A DNA stretch of 64,000 nucleotides from Yponomeuta sedellus (taxonomy: Eukaryota; Arthropoda; Insecta; Lepidoptera; Yponomeutidae). Numbering within the stretch: position 1 is the first letter of the stretch; the number at the start of each line of letters is the position of its first letter. The stretch covers positions 7,266,785 to 7,330,784 of the forward strand of contig OW203730.1 in NCBI GenBank assembly GCA_934045075.1, in the 5' to 3' direction. The notes below the pieces were generated by a model, which worked only from the letters and a program-made list of their open reading frames with translations, searched no databases and had not been told where the DNA came from. Positions 1-11,539 of the stretch are shown here, in pieces. Made by a program: the position numbers and the translations under genes.

Positions 1-356
1 GCATCACAACATGCACAAGTTGTGTTGATAAATATGTAACAAGTTGACGATATGATGTATTATTTACAAATAATTTTCTGATGACAGACATCAAACATAA
101 TTACTTAATTAGTAACTTGTCATAAAGTGCGAGAACTGTTATCGCAAATCCGGCGCCCACGCAGTCTAAGTACAATCGACAGCATAACGACCTTTACACG
201 CACGAATTCTACTTAGTTACGATACGGGCGACTTTGTTACATTAATTTTAATAATAACAATGCATTTGTTTAAACAAAGCATGCACCTAGAGAGCATTAT
301 AGAAGCCTCCTTTTTAGTTATTATTTATCTGTACCCGCTTTTTCTACACATTAAAA
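1..356. other. no gene seen
   Basis: AT-rich DNA with frequent stops in all frames and no repeat family that I recognise. Confidence 0.5.
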
Positions 357-534
357 GCTTTTAGAATATACCTCGGACTCTAGAGTACGCCTCGGTTTTC
401 GCCGAGTTTCGCCGGTTTTCGTACTGATGACCGAGTTCTGATTTCGAAATTAAGTGTCATAGTAGTTCCGATATTTCTATTACACGAATATATCCGATTC
501 TATTCCGATAGTAGCCGAGGTATACTCTAAAAGC
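357..534. mobile_element. palindromic MITE-like element, ~178 bp
   Basis: The left end gcttttagaatatacctcgg (357-376) is matched by its near-perfect reverse complement at 515-534, with one mismatch in 20 bp. The interior is rich in 'cgccgag/ccgag' words. There is no coding capacity. The target duplication is unclear. The terminal inverted repeats make a non-autonomous DNA element likely; the superfamily is unknown. Confidence 0.6.
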
Positions 535-579
535 TAACAGACTATACATTATTTAAGGTAGATATAAATCTTTTCGAAT

Positions 580-966
580 GATAAATTATTAAGGGCTCCA
601 CGAATATACGAATCGCTCGTAGCCCCGGCTGCCTGTGTGATCTTAATCGATCACGAATGTTAAGCAACACGGCGCGTTCAGTGCATGGATGGGTAAACCA
701 TCTATGACTAAAGCTAGTGGCATTTTTCCGAGCGGTTCCGTGCTCCGCAAGGCACGTTAAGCAGCTGGTGCCGGTTACCGTCGATAGATGGTAGTCGTTA
801 AGCCAAGTCAGAGGCTTTAGGGCGGCTTGAAAACTTCTGACAGTAGGACCAGCCACTAGTCTTGCAAGCCTCCACCAATCCGGACTTGGCCCCCGTGGTG
901 GAGTATGGCCTATACATTCCTCAGGGAAGAGACCTGTGCCCCTCGGTGGGGACATAATGGGTTGAT
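580..966 (-). repeat. repeat family B, near full length
   Basis: This matches, in opposite orientation, the copy at 24525-24900 over almost its whole length, including the words 'gtggtggagtatggcc', 'gtcagaggc' and 'ggcagccggggctacgagcg' (reverse). The 199-aa open frame lying across it is a by-product of the repeat: the same reading reappears in other copies. B is the commonest dispersed repeat here (13 copies or pieces). I do not recognise its class; it may be a SINE or a LINE/Helitron tail. Confidence 0.75.
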
Positions 967-2440
967 GATATGAATTATTAATGTATAGGCAAAACGTTTT
1001 CATTAATTTGAAATTAAAAAGCATGCACTTTTTCCTCTTATCGTGTCGATGGCAAGTCATCGTGGTAAAAAGATTCGCTAATAGTTGCCCAGGTTGCGCC
1101 AGACCTACGGGCTCAGGGATTACATCGTTCCTTTCAGGCACCCCATTTTTAAGTATACTCTCATTTCATTATGTTAAATTAAGGGGGAACATTGCAAAAA
1201 ACTTTTTTTCACTTAAAGCTTCATCAACTATTAATTGTACACATGTACAGGCGACAGCAGGTCTTCTCTTTTTTTACTTAGACTACCACAGAAGGGACGA
1301 GGGACGAATAGAATTTGCGCCCTCACCCCTTCTCTTCTGTGTGGACTTCGTCCCGTCCCTTCACGCTTCGAGCACGGGCGATTGTGCAACTAAAATGTAA
1401 AGGCTGATGTGCTGTCGAATGTATGTAGTCCTGACATATACTAACACGTTTGATACTCGGGTTATGTCACGATGTTTTCTGTGATACTTTGCCATTGGTC
1501 ACAAACTTTAGTGTCTCTCAAGTTCACAAGCTTTGTGAATCTTTGCGAAGTAGTAATAGCAATACCACTTGCTAACTGTGAACGCAAACATCGTGATTTA
1601 ACCTTGTATCAGAGATGTTTACATACCTAAGACCTAAGTGCCAAATTGCCTATGCACGGTGGGAAAATTTATACTCTCTGTCTGAGAGAAGGTGCATGAC
1701 TTTAAATTAGAAAATAAAGTCGCTAGGACATGATGGCATTTCAATTCAAACGACCTAAAAAGCAAGGATATGGTAACTATAGACATCACACCTAGACCAA
1801 TAGTTCCCAACCTTTTAGATCTTGTATAGGTTCAATACGGCTTGCAATCATTGCTTCAATTACATTAGGACGTCAGGCGATATTATGCGGTACAATTTCG
1901 GTTCAATATTTCTGTCAATTTCCTTGCTTCAATGGCCATGGAACGTTTAAGTTCATTTAATGTCATTGCGCAATTTCATTGAAATCTATAATTCGACAAT
2001 AGTTTTCAATGCGATTGACGCATCACTACGATAACCTTGAAGTAAAACTGCTTTTACTCGCACCCTCAAAGTAAACATAAAACTGTGTGGCTATCCACAC
2101 AATGATTTTCCATGCGAGAGAACGCTATTCACGTTTCGCTGGTCTGTCATTTTATCAATTTAGTCAGCTCCATCATTTTATCAATTTTGGGGCTTAATCC
2201 CAGACTATAACATTTTACCCCCGCAGAGGAAATTATTTGGGGGATCAGGGGATCTATTATGTAAGTATCAACGTCACTCGACGTCAATTATTACTGATTT
2301 TTTATTTTGACTCCAGTTGTCAAATGCATACATATTTTGACATGAACGTTACATAATAGGGGAGCTGACTCCAGTACCTAAGTTTAAGTAGGTACAGTAG
2401 ACATGACAATACGTGGACCTGTGCACGCGTGTACTTTCGT
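967..2440. other. no gene seen; one SINE remnant
   Basis: The 139-aa frame at 981-1400 shows no recognisable domain and begins against the edge of repeat B. At about 1640-1700 there is a remnant of the family I type ('gcacggtggg...ctctgtctgagagaaggtg'). Nothing else was identified. Confidence 0.4.
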
Positions 2441-2445
2441 CGTCG

Positions 2446-2587
2446 TCGTCAGGCTATACTAGTCCACTGCTGGACATAGCCCTCCCCTAATGAGCGCCAT
2501 AGCGTCCTGTCTTCAGCTTGCCGCATCCAGCATCTGCCTGCAGTTTTTCGCAGATCGTCATCCCACCTGGTCGGAGGGCGTCCATTT
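2446..2587 (-). pseudogene. LINE ORF2 C-terminal fragment (family C)
   Basis: Read on the minus strand this encodes the last ~45 residues of a non-LTR retrotransposon reverse transcriptase ORF, with words like 'RKTAGRCWMR', 'EDRTLWRSL' and 'GYVQQWT'. It is the same terminus as the longer copy at 52640-52900. It is a 5'-truncated dead copy. Confidence 0.75.
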
Positions 2588-3055
2588 TACTACTTGTTTA
2601 AGTCATGACTTTGTAATAAAAATGCAAATTATCTGAAACATTTTGTAATTGAGCTCCGACATTTGCTTAGAGTGCAATTGTAGAAATTATTATGATGGTG
2701 CAACGATTATCATTATTATAATATCGTTGCGTGTGATAGTGGCATTATTTACCTAGTTACTAATGATTCAGAGAAATGTTTAAAACAGTGCAACTGCATA
2801 TGACATAGTAAATAGTTATTTGAAATTTTAGCTTGGAACCATTTTGCTATTTTACCACCCATAGATGACCCACCACAAATATTTAATTAAATGTTTTCTT
2901 CAAAAAAAACCTAGAAAACCCCAAACAAAATGTTGTTACATATACGTACATAAAGTACCTATAAACATTTCCTTGTCTTTAAATCTAAATTGCCGATCGT
3001 GGCACTGTGGTTTTAACGTGCAAAAAATCTAGGTTAAAACCACAGCAGAAGAATC
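2588..3055. other. no gene seen
   Basis: AT-rich DNA with no recognised gene or repeat. Confidence 0.4.
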
Positions 3056-3059
3056 CTAT

Positions 3060-3320
3060 TTTTTTAAGTCGCCTATAAACGTCCCAATGCAGGGCACATT
3101 CCTTCTCTCAGAAAGAGAGTGTGAGCTTAATTACCACGCGTGCCCACCGCAGATTGGCAATTTTAAGCGGTTTCGTCATGATGTTTTCCTTCACAATTTG
3201 CGAGTGGTTTAACTACTACTTCACCAACCCGGCCTCGTGGTGGAGTAAGGCCTAACCTTCTTGAGATGCAGGAAGAGACCCGTGGCCCAGCTGTGGGGCC
3301 ATACAAAGGGTTCATATCAT
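3060..3320 (-). repeat. composite of family I remnant and family B end
   Basis: 3060-3230 carries the 'cccaatgcagggcac...gagagtgtg...gattggcaattttaa...gttttccttcac' string shared with 29580-29720 and 51290-51460. 3225-3320 is the end of family B (minus). The 106-aa and 89-aa frames overlapping this region are repeat-derived. Confidence 0.6.
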
Positions 3321-3324
3321 TGCT

Positions 3325-4040
3325 ACTAAGGATCCTATATTTCGTTACCAATAGCTTACTAACCTGTGGTAAATCAAAATGCTGCACGGCCCTCACTTCT
3401 GGGCAGTCCCTTTTATTTACAATCTTGCTCAACACCACACTCAATAGCATCAGTACTAGACAACACAGGTTTAATTTAGACATGATTTCACTGAACGTTT
3501 ACAAAAATTGCAATTTGGACGTTTGTGTGTATTGATGTAGCTGACCACACTAAGTAAAAAAGGGAATGACAAATTGTTATCAGTTTTGACCATTAGTAAT
3601 GGCCCGTTTACACTGTTCTAGTTGTTATACGAGTAATTTGCTGCTCCCGGAAACTACTAGTTGGGGTCTATAGCGGCGCAGGCTTAATTATAATACTGCA
3701 AATAGTATGGATATTCAATCTATCTAGGAATCTCTTTATATATTGAAATTATTAATAATTCAGTTATTATAATTTTTGTATAAATATTTGCCTCTCTTTC
3801 ACACAATATGGATAGGATTAATTTAAGGAAACGAAAATAGTTGTACGATCCCTTCTTTAAAAAATTGTGTTATATTTATTTAAAAAAATCCTTTCTAGGG
3901 TCATTGCAGACATTAAATAGTTATTGTTTTTTTTCAGGGACGTGTGTTCTCCAGAAAAACCCAAAAAATTGTAAATATTCTTCTGCAAATATTTTTTCAG
4001 TTTATAATATGTAGATAAAATATAAACGCATATAAACTCA
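3325..4040. other. no gene seen
   Basis: AT-rich DNA. The 88-aa minus frame at 3857-4123 is low-complexity and runs into the SINE that follows. Confidence 0.4.
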
Positions 4041-4044
4041 AATT

Positions 4045-4455
4045 TAAAGCGGCGTGGTAGTCCAGTGAGTACAAAAAAACACTTGGAAGCCAGAGACCCA
4101 AGTTTGATTCTCAGTGCGGACACGTATCAATAACTTTGTTTTCTAATTTTACGTTTGTTTCAGTACCTATGACTTAATTTATGTTTAAAGTTATATTTAT
4201 TTGCGAAACTTATAGAAGCAATACCACACCCAAACTGGGAAGGAAAATATTGTGAAGAAACTCGCGGCTTGGTTGGCTCCGCATAAATAAACATGTCTTT
4301 CCTGTAAGCTAGGCCGACTAAATTGTCAGGAAATTATAGGTGAAAGCCCACATCGTCTAAAAATTTTACAGGCACTGCAGAATACGAGTGGTCCGTTCAT
4401 CTATCTATTGTAAGTGAAGGGTGCCACTGGATACTTTAAAAATTGTAGACTGTAC
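4045..4455 (+). mobile_element. SINE-like element, family I (diverged copy)
   Basis: It starts with a tRNA-derived head (box-A-like 'gtggtagtccagtgagta', box-B-like 'agtttgattct'). It continues with 'ggaaggaaaatattgtgaag', 'gctggctccgcat'-like and 'ctttcctgtaagctaggccgactaa', which align with the better-preserved copy at 10008-10420 through to 'gccactggatactttaaa'. Both are about 400 bp. Confidence 0.7.
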
Positions 4456-4984
4456 AAATATATATTTTTTTATTATCACCTTATTACGTATATACAAAAG
4501 CCAGAGACGTTATGTGTTTTATGTTATGTACAGATTGTTTTTTAGTAGACATGCTTTGTTTTACTGTTGCAAATAAATATTTAATGACAATTTTTTATTT
4601 ATGACGGAGGGCTTTTTATTTCTTCAAAAGAGACTTTGAGTATAACTGTACAGAGGTCAACACAATTATTGTTCTCGTAGTACCAAGCAGTCTTCTAAAT
4701 TAAACACTCTCCCAACAGTCCCACTTACTACAAAAGTGTAAATGGGTCATTGCATTGCGATGTAAGTGGTCAGCCGTCTTTAGTACGTAATTGTATGATG
4801 TTGAAGATCACCAAATTGCGGCCCTTCGATAATACTGTTGTGAAGTAGTTCCAAACACTGTGACCAGAATGCCATTATCAGGTAGCGTTTGTGACTCATG
4901 CATTGTTTTGTCGTTTTTAAATGCTACTGGCCAGTCTGTCCTTTTTTCCCGTTACACATCGATTGGTACTTACTTTCTTCTTTT

Positions 4985-5240
4985 TCAAGCTATATTAGTC
5001 CACTGCTGGACATAGCCCTCCTCTAATGAGCGACATAGCGCAAGGTTGTGCCATCATTGGGGGGTAATGCCCATAATCCCCACGCTGGGCATGCGCGTTG
5101 GGGATCGCAGTTTGGTGGAATTGTACTGCAGGGGGCGCTGCGCCCACCCCCCCCGGTTTGTATCCCTTAGTCGCCTTTTACGACACCCGCGGGAAGAATT
5201 TGGGTTGGTGCTATTCTCTAGGCCGACACCACACAGCCGG
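4985..5240 (-). pseudogene. LINE remnant (family C 3' region)
   Basis: 'tatattagtccactgctggacatagccctcc' is the reverse of the family C terminus. It is followed by 'caaggttgtgccatc...cccacgctgggcatgcg...gatcgcagtttggtgg', which is the reverse of 58030-58140. 5160-5240 has the word 'tcgccttttacgacaccc', which I remember as common in moth repeats. The 72-aa and 194-aa frames start inside this repeat DNA. Confidence 0.65.
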
Positions 5241-5254
5241 TACTTTCCTATATT

Positions 5255-5730
5255 CAGTGATTAAATCCGCGTTGAAATTAGCACAGCAATTTATTGCGTT
5301 AGGCAGTCGTGGGGTTAGGCAGGGAGGGTTAAGCTCGCCAATCTTCAATCTTCAACTCTTCAATCTGTCTGTGAACGCGATGATCTATCAGCTCAGCAGT
5401 ACGCAATACGCATGTCGTGTCGGCTGCTTTGTAGACGGAATCTGTGTTAACAATTTAAGTTATTCTGACGACGTGGTGCTGCTGGCTCCTTCGGTCTGCG
5501 CACTTCGGAAACTTATTGCAGTTCGTGAGTCCTACGCTAGGTCGCATCGCTTAATATATAATACCAAGAAGTCCGAATGTATGGTTTTTAAGTCGCATGG
5601 CAAATGTCAATCTTTGATATCACTTGTTTTGCTAGGAGCTCCACTCAAAAGGGTTCTACAGTTAAGTATCTTGGACACTTGATAATGGAGGACTTGAAGA
5701 ACGACGTAGACATGGACAGTAAAGTTTTGT
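5255..5730 (+). pseudogene. reverse transcriptase fragment of a CR1/Jockey-like LINE
   Basis: This is the palm part of a non-LTR reverse transcriptase, readable in the frame that ends at 5682. It shows 'GVRQGGLSSPIFN' (the family's G-x-R-Q-G-x-x-SP motif) followed by 'NNLSYSDDVVLLAPS', the catalytic box, here YSDD where YADD is usual. Next comes 'KSECMVF'. After about 5640 the frame is broken: 'VKYLGHLIMEDLKNDVDMD' continues in another frame to about 5725. The endonuclease and the remainder of the protein are missing, and upstream it abuts other repeat DNA. It is a degraded 5'-truncated copy and cannot be functional. Confidence 0.85.
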
Positions 5731-6465
5731 GTACGACTCATCGATAAAAAACCCTTTTTATTTAAAATGTTTTTTTATCTATAGTACGATTCTCTCAAAT
5801 TGTGTTTTCCGAAAGCAAATGCACGAGTCATCTTAAAAACACCCAAATCGCTTCAAGTGTGCCTTTATAATTTAAAAAATTCCTTCGAAATCTCCAATAC
5901 TACATCGTAAGATCCTGACTTGATAATCACCAGTGAAGACTAACCGTTCAAAAAAAAAATTTATTATGCAAATCGATCCAGGCACCTTCGAGTAATCAGG
6001 GAATATAGCTACCTAAAACACCTTGAGAACTTCTTACTTTTCTAAAGTCGGCTAAAGATTAGAGCCAAATGTCAAAAAGCGGAGTTTGGATTTTTCAACC
6101 GAGTCGAAACTGTCAGATCGGAACACACCCTTTATAAAGATTGTTTTAATAAATGGAAGAAAGTCGCAATCGTTTCTCAGAAACATCACCCAAATCCCAT
6201 TGGACAAGGACAATCTATAAAAAAGACAAAACTGAATATTTAAGTTCAGAACACTTTCTAATCAGGATTTTTCAAAGAAGGTCGCGGCCAATTCGTGCGC
6301 CTAGACGATTTGTCAAAACTGGTAAACTGTCATTAATCTGAATAGAAGGAACATCGGAGCTAAGTAATGTATATTCTCTTCCAAGAAGTGACCCTTACAC
6401 TTAAGTATTTTTCGAGAGTGTTATTAAGGAGTCAAAGAAATGAAACGTCGGAAAATAAGGTAATT
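5731..6465. other. no gene seen
   Basis: There is a 62-aa plus-strand frame at 6153-6341 with no recognisable domain. I see no repeat family. Confidence 0.35.
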
Positions 6466-6520
6466 ACGTTTTATCCAATAAATAATCGTGATTAGACCCG
6501 TTTAATATATAACTATAAAA
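6466..6520 (-). repeat. family F MITE fragment
   Basis: 'ccaataaataatcgtgattagacccgttt' is one arm of the palindromic MITE seen complete at 60047-60122. Confidence 0.6.
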
Positions 6521-6809
6521 TGAAAGAATTAATAATTATGAAGGCACTTAACAAGTGACAACTTATGATCCGATGTTCGAAATTACATATTTATTACGTA
6601 ATTTTAACTGTCTGGCAACTACCAAAACGTATAAAGTATCGAGTCCCATTTATTAATATTTATAAGATTTTTTAATCATAGCCGTTTACGTCATATTGTC
6701 TTTATCAATAGTGCAATAGAAAGGATGATTGTCGAAAATAAAATCTCAAGTTTTAATATTAAACTGATGGTAATTAATTACAAGGATTTATAAGAAGCCT
6801 TTATGCGTC

Positions 6810-6960
6810 GTTTCGTATATATATTTATGCGTCCCACCACAGGGCACCACGGATTGACGATTTAAAACCCAGAGGTGCGAAAAATTATTAGATACTCAGG
6901 GTTTCCTCACGATGATTTCCTACACAGTTGCCTGCGGCACCGCTTCTACAAATTTACCAA
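6810..6960 (-). repeat. family I remnant
   Basis: It contains 'ccaccacagggcaccacggattgacgattt' followed by 'agggtttcctcacgatgatttcc', the shared end of the family I elements. Confidence 0.5.
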
Positions 6961-6964
6961 AAGG

Positions 6965-8190
6965 TACAAAAGTAACTTAGGAAATAAAGTTATTGGTATA
7001 AATCGGAATCGATCGGAGCGATACCGAATTCACCAAGTTCTCCCATAGATCATAAAAAATGCACTGTAAGTGATTCCTCAGTGTGATTTCTAGACAAACT
7101 TTCACAATGAATGGTTCAGTTTAAAAACTCCTACATCATAATTTGACAATGATCGGAATGAAGTGTCACTCTTCGAAGCCAACGCCTTCTTTAAGTCTAC
7201 CGCGATCACGATAAAAGCAGACATCTTCGATCCCATATCGTTGACACGCGTATTGAGATCGGCGTGGATGATATTTTATTCATGAACTTGCTAAAATAAG
7301 ATGCGCGTTTGGGCCCCTGCAAAACGTTTTTATTATGCCGGGTATGGACCAGACGAACAAATGATAGCGAATGGTCAACGAATCAGTATAGACGTGCGAA
7401 AGAAGCTATAAGACTTCATTGACCTCCAACCTTGTCACCCTCCTATTATCAAGCGGTCCACTGTATTGGGTCCATTTTGACGTTTCCGAAGTGTCAAAAT
7501 ATGTACGCAATTGACAGTTTCGAGAAGGTTAAGTCGGACAAGTCTATACAGTGGAGAAGTTGAGTAATAGCACCTTAGTTCATAATGCAATTGATAGCAC
7601 ATTAACTTTCATATATAGTTCTCAAAAATAAGCCATTTCTGGTTCACCCCGACTAGAGTTTATGTTTTATAACTTGAGGTCTACGAGTTTTGTCACATTT
7701 GTGTATTTCGAATATCAGAGTGACTACTCTATTTGATAAATAGTCGAGTTTAATAATCTTTAGGCGTTCTATCAATGTAAAATCATCGGTTAAACTATTA
7801 TCCCGCGTAGAAAACTATCTATTGAATTTTACACTATGTTTTAAGAAACACAATGGTATAAGAATCAGCTCAACTACATAGTAGAAAATCTATAAAATAA
7901 AAATTGTTAAATGGAAAAAAGGACTAAATAACGCTTAGTTGTTTGAAATGGTAAATGACAAAAACGAATAAAGTGCGTGTCAGGTAACACATAGTATTTA
8001 AGGTTCCATTGCAGGTGAGTTTTTTACCTGCTTTGCAGAAGAACTTCGACAAAGTAATTTTTAATGGAAATGTACGCAGTTGTTCTTAAATTAGTCGATC
8101 ACTCGTGAACTTGTAAAGCCTTCATAGACTTAGCCATGATAGTTTTTTTTCGTAACCTGACTACCTACAGTTCTGATATTTTTTCGTGTT
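6965..8190. other. no gene seen
   Basis: 1.2 kb of AT-rich DNA with no long frame, and no repeat I can match elsewhere in the window. Confidence 0.4.
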
Positions 8191-8194
8191 CCTA

Positions 8195-8345
8195 CAATCT
8201 ACCCCTTAGCTTAAGAGCTCTGTGCTCTGGGCTCTATACGGCTCTTAGGCTAAGGGCTCTGTGCTAAGCCAGAAGACAGAAGGATGATCAGAAAGTCAGC
8301 CAGACGGACAAACACAGACAGACAAACGGACGAACGGAAATGGCA
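8195..8345. repeat. short direct repeats and cryptic simple sequence
   Basis: 'gctctgtgct' occurs twice with related 'ggctct' words between the copies. It is followed by a purine-rich cryptic repeat ('gacggacaaacacagacaga...'). The 88-aa frame at 8284-8550 starts in this simple sequence and is not credible. Confidence 0.45.
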
Positions 8346-8579
8346 AAGCTATAAAGGTTCCTTGTTGACTAAGAAACCTTCTTGTAACTGGCGAATGCTG
8401 ATTGAAGTTATCTATAATGCGAATTGTCGAGGTAACATTCTATATGTTCAACGTACTGAATTAGAGATCGTTTCGGACCAAAGATATAAGGCTCGGAATA
8501 CCTATGTACCTATTTCTCGCGATGCTCATCAATACAAGGTTATCTATTAAACGAGTCTAATCTCCATTATTTAGGTACC

Positions 8580-8845
8580 TTTACCTATTAGGTAAATAAA
8601 TAAATATTCATGGACATCACGGATCACGTTAGCTCTATACTAAGTACAACTAAATTACTTGTGTTACAGGTGCTAACTCGACGATTGATTTAATACAATA
8701 AGTACATAGATAACATCCAAGACCCGAGACAAACTAGAAAAGTTAGTTTCCTAGTTTGATCCGGCCGGGGATCGAACCCGAGACCGTCGGTTTTTGCAGT
8801 CAGCGTGCCAAACCGCTGCGCCACCGAGGCCGCCGGTAAAACGTA
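8580..8845 (-). mobile_element. SINE, family G
   Basis: This is the reverse complement of the copy at 60212-60475. It has a tRNA-like head ('gcctcggtggcgcagcggtttggc'-type box A, 'gggttcgatcccc' box B) and then 'actaggaaactaacttttctagtttg'-type body. The tail carries 'agttgtacttagtat' and 'tatttatttatt'. A third, tail-only copy lies at 31090-31178. Confidence 0.75.
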
Positions 8846-8849
8846 ACTA

Positions 8850-10005
8850 CTACTGTTGACTGCTAAACGGGGGCATTCGGTCGCCTTCGGCGGTGTATTT
8901 TACCCATCGGCGAATGCCTTCGTTCGGGTTCGTTCAGTTGGTCTGTACACAGCATTAAGACTGAGTTCACACCAAACTGACTGTCAGCCGCCGAAAGTGA
9001 GCGAGCGTTACGCATTTTATTGTATTACCATACATATTCCCTTTTTCGTTCACATCTAAGATCTTACCGACAGTACGATATTACGCTATGCGTAGACGCC
9101 GACATTCGGCGGCAGATTAATATACTGGGCGCTGATTGGCTACATATTTTCACGTTTACACTGGGGCTCACAGTGTGCCTGTGGGCTTAGTGCGAGTTTT
9201 TTAACTACTCGATCGCGTTAACGTAAACTCATATTTCTATGGCATCGAGGAAGCGCCACCTAGCGACAAGTATGGAAATTAAAATTGCTGAGCGCGAGTT
9301 GTAATGGTTTACGTTGAGAAGTGAACACGTTTACCAGCTAAAGCACGAATAAACGCGAGTGCGAGTTGTACTGTGACAGCGTTTTGCCAGTTCGAACGGT
9401 TAACTTACTCATACTCACTACTCAATGCTCGATTAACGCGGTAGTAAAGTAATTCGATTGGATCTGTCAAACTCGCACTAAGCACTCTGCTCACATTCGA
9501 GGGCTGACTATACGTTTGGTTTGAACACGGTTAACTGGTTTGAACACGACTAAAAAAATCTTCAGTCTCGTCTCGCAGGATACTATCGGTTGACGAAATG
9601 CTTTGTTTGCTGCTGTAATCCAATTAGAAAAGAATAATCATGGTGAGACAATTTTAGTTCAAATATCATAAGTGTATGAACAGACTTATTAACATATTAA
9701 TTCGTGATAAAGAAATTACACAGGTTGTAATAGGAAGGTCCGGTGAAACGTAAGCGAGTTATTGAGTCTATTGAGAAAAATATAGAACTTTTATTTATTT
9801 ATCATAGCAACTCGGTATAATCAGTTTATTTTAAATTTGACTATAACAGAAATTAAAAATTACTGTTTTAAAGCTCTTTGATGGTAAAAGATGATTGTGT
9901 TCATTCCTTTTCGGTAGGTGTTTTGTAACACGATGAATACGGTTTAATAAAATTCTACATGACATTTCAGTGCAGTTTATATTATTTATACTTAGTTGCG
10001 CATGG
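8850..10005. other. no gene seen
   Basis: The 67-aa frame at 8856-9059 has no recognisable domain. The region has locally higher GC with small inverted words ('cattcggtcgcc/ggcgaatg') but no clear element. Confidence 0.35.
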
Positions 10006-10007
10006 TG

Positions 10008-10420
10008 CGGTGGTAGCTCAGTGGGTAGAACCATGGACTGGCAAGCGAGAGCCCCAGGTTCGATGCCGAGTGCGAGCATGTACCAATGACTTTGTTTAAT
10101 TTCAAAGTTACGTACATTTGCGAATTTGTAGTCGCAATACACGCTAACGGTGAAGGAAAACATCGTGAGGAAACCCGCGGCTAGGCTGGCTCCGCACGTA
10201 TTGACTAGTCTTTCCTGTGGGCTAGGCCGACTAAGCTGTCAGGATGGTATAGGTGCTGGGCAAGCCTAGACCATCTATAAAACCATGTCCTAGGCACTAC
10301 AGCGTCGGAGTGGTCCCTTCACCCAACTAGTGTGAGTGAGGATACCACTGGACGCTGTATAAATCATCTCATTACGTAGATGAAAAATGCCAATCATCAT
10401 CATCATTGCACATGAAAATA
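10008..10420 (+). mobile_element. SINE-like element, family I (best copy)
   Basis: The tRNA-derived head has box A 'gtggtagctcagtgggtaga' and box B 'aggttcgatgcc'. The body has 'gaaggaaaacatcgtgagga', 'ggctggctccgcacg', 'gggctaggccgactaagctgtcagga' and 'gataccactggacgct', and the tail contains (atc)n. It matches 4045-4455 throughout. The 110-aa minus frame is a shadow of this element. Confidence 0.75.
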
Positions 10421-10489
10421 CCTATATTTAAAAGGACGCCGAGCGAGGTTAGCGACGACCTTAGCTCCGTAAAAGATTTCTTCCAACAG

Positions 10490-10720
10490 TGTTTGCATAA
10501 AAACCTATTTAGAGGCTAAAAATGCCACCCATGCCGGGACTCGAACCCGCGACCTCTGGCCATCCGTGCCAGCGCTCTCCCAACTGAGCTAATGGCTAAT
10601 GAGCGACTACCCAGCATCAGTGAAATTTCGAACCTCTTTACAATAATCTCTGTATTAGGTTTTTTTAAATTGTCCTTAGCACGGGTTAGTGCATTAAAAA
10701 TAATATAATAGTGTTTGCGT
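10490..10720 (-). repeat. family A tRNA-like repeat
   Basis: It contains the reversed box B ('cgggactcgaacccgcgacc'), 'ccaactgagctaatggc' (reversed box A) and 'gaaatttcgaacctcttta'. It ends in 'gcacgggttagtgcattaaaaat' in the opposite direction, so this copy is rearranged. Confidence 0.7.
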
Positions 10721-11280
10721 AGTCGAAGAAGTTTTATTCGTATACATAATAAACTACAAAGTTACTTCTGACACGTAAACAATTTGATTCGCATCATGAC
10801 GGGAACCAAGTTGTTGTGTAGGTGGCAAACTGGAGGTCAGGTCTATTCATTAAACTACGCACAGCCTCGAAAGTAAAAATATTTCTCAATCAATTTGCAT
10901 TTTAATGGCAAATGCTAATCGTAGCAGAGGCAGATGCGGCGATCTTTGGCCTACCGGGTTGAATGCTGTCGTTGATTCGAGTTTTACTCGAAAACAATGT
11001 TGGTACCGCCATTTTTGACATTCCATGTGGAAGGGGCGGAAGCCACGCAAGAACGCGGATTTGCGTTACGAATGTAGAGGCAAGGTCGATGAAAGGAAAA
11101 GTTTTCAATCTATTCTATTCTATATATTGTATTACAATCAAATACATAGAATATTAATTAGAGAAAAATAGAAGAGAACACTTTATTGTACATACCTAAA
11201 TAGATAGTAAGTAAATACTTAAATAAATAGAGTAAATAGTACAGACCTAAGAATACAGACGGCGGCCTTAAAACTAAAAT
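10721..11280. other. no gene seen
   Basis: Short frames on both strands at 10902-11157 overlap one another and show no domain. Confidence 0.35.
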
Positions 11281-11282
11281 GC

Positions 11283-11537
11283 ATATACCTACTATTTTTA
11301 TTTTTAATGCACTAACCCGTGCTAAGGACAATTTTAAAAACCTATTTAGAGGATAAAAATTCCACCCGAGATTCGAACCTGCGACCTCTGGCAATCCGTG
11401 CCAGCGCTCTTTCCAACTGAGCTATTTCTTTCCAACTGGGCGACTCACCGGCATCAGTGAAATTTCGAACCTCTTTACACTATTCTCTGTATTACGTACG
11501 CATGTGTGGAATTTTTAGCCTCTAAATAGGTTACTAA
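11283..11537 (-). repeat. family A tRNA-like repeat
   Basis: It runs from 'tttttatttttaatgcactaacccgtgctaagg' through a reversed tRNA-like core to 'tattctctgtattacgtacg'. It then folds back into 'ggaatttttagcctctaaatagg'. Confidence 0.7.
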
Positions 11538-11539
11538 AA

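Noticed and set aside
542..1141. 199-aa protein-coding gene on the minus strand
   Set aside because: Most of it translates repeat family B; the same peptide words appear at other B copies.
5046..5264. 72-aa gene upstream of the RT fragment
   Set aside because: It reads LINE-derived repeat sequence shared with 58025-58140 in inverted orientation.
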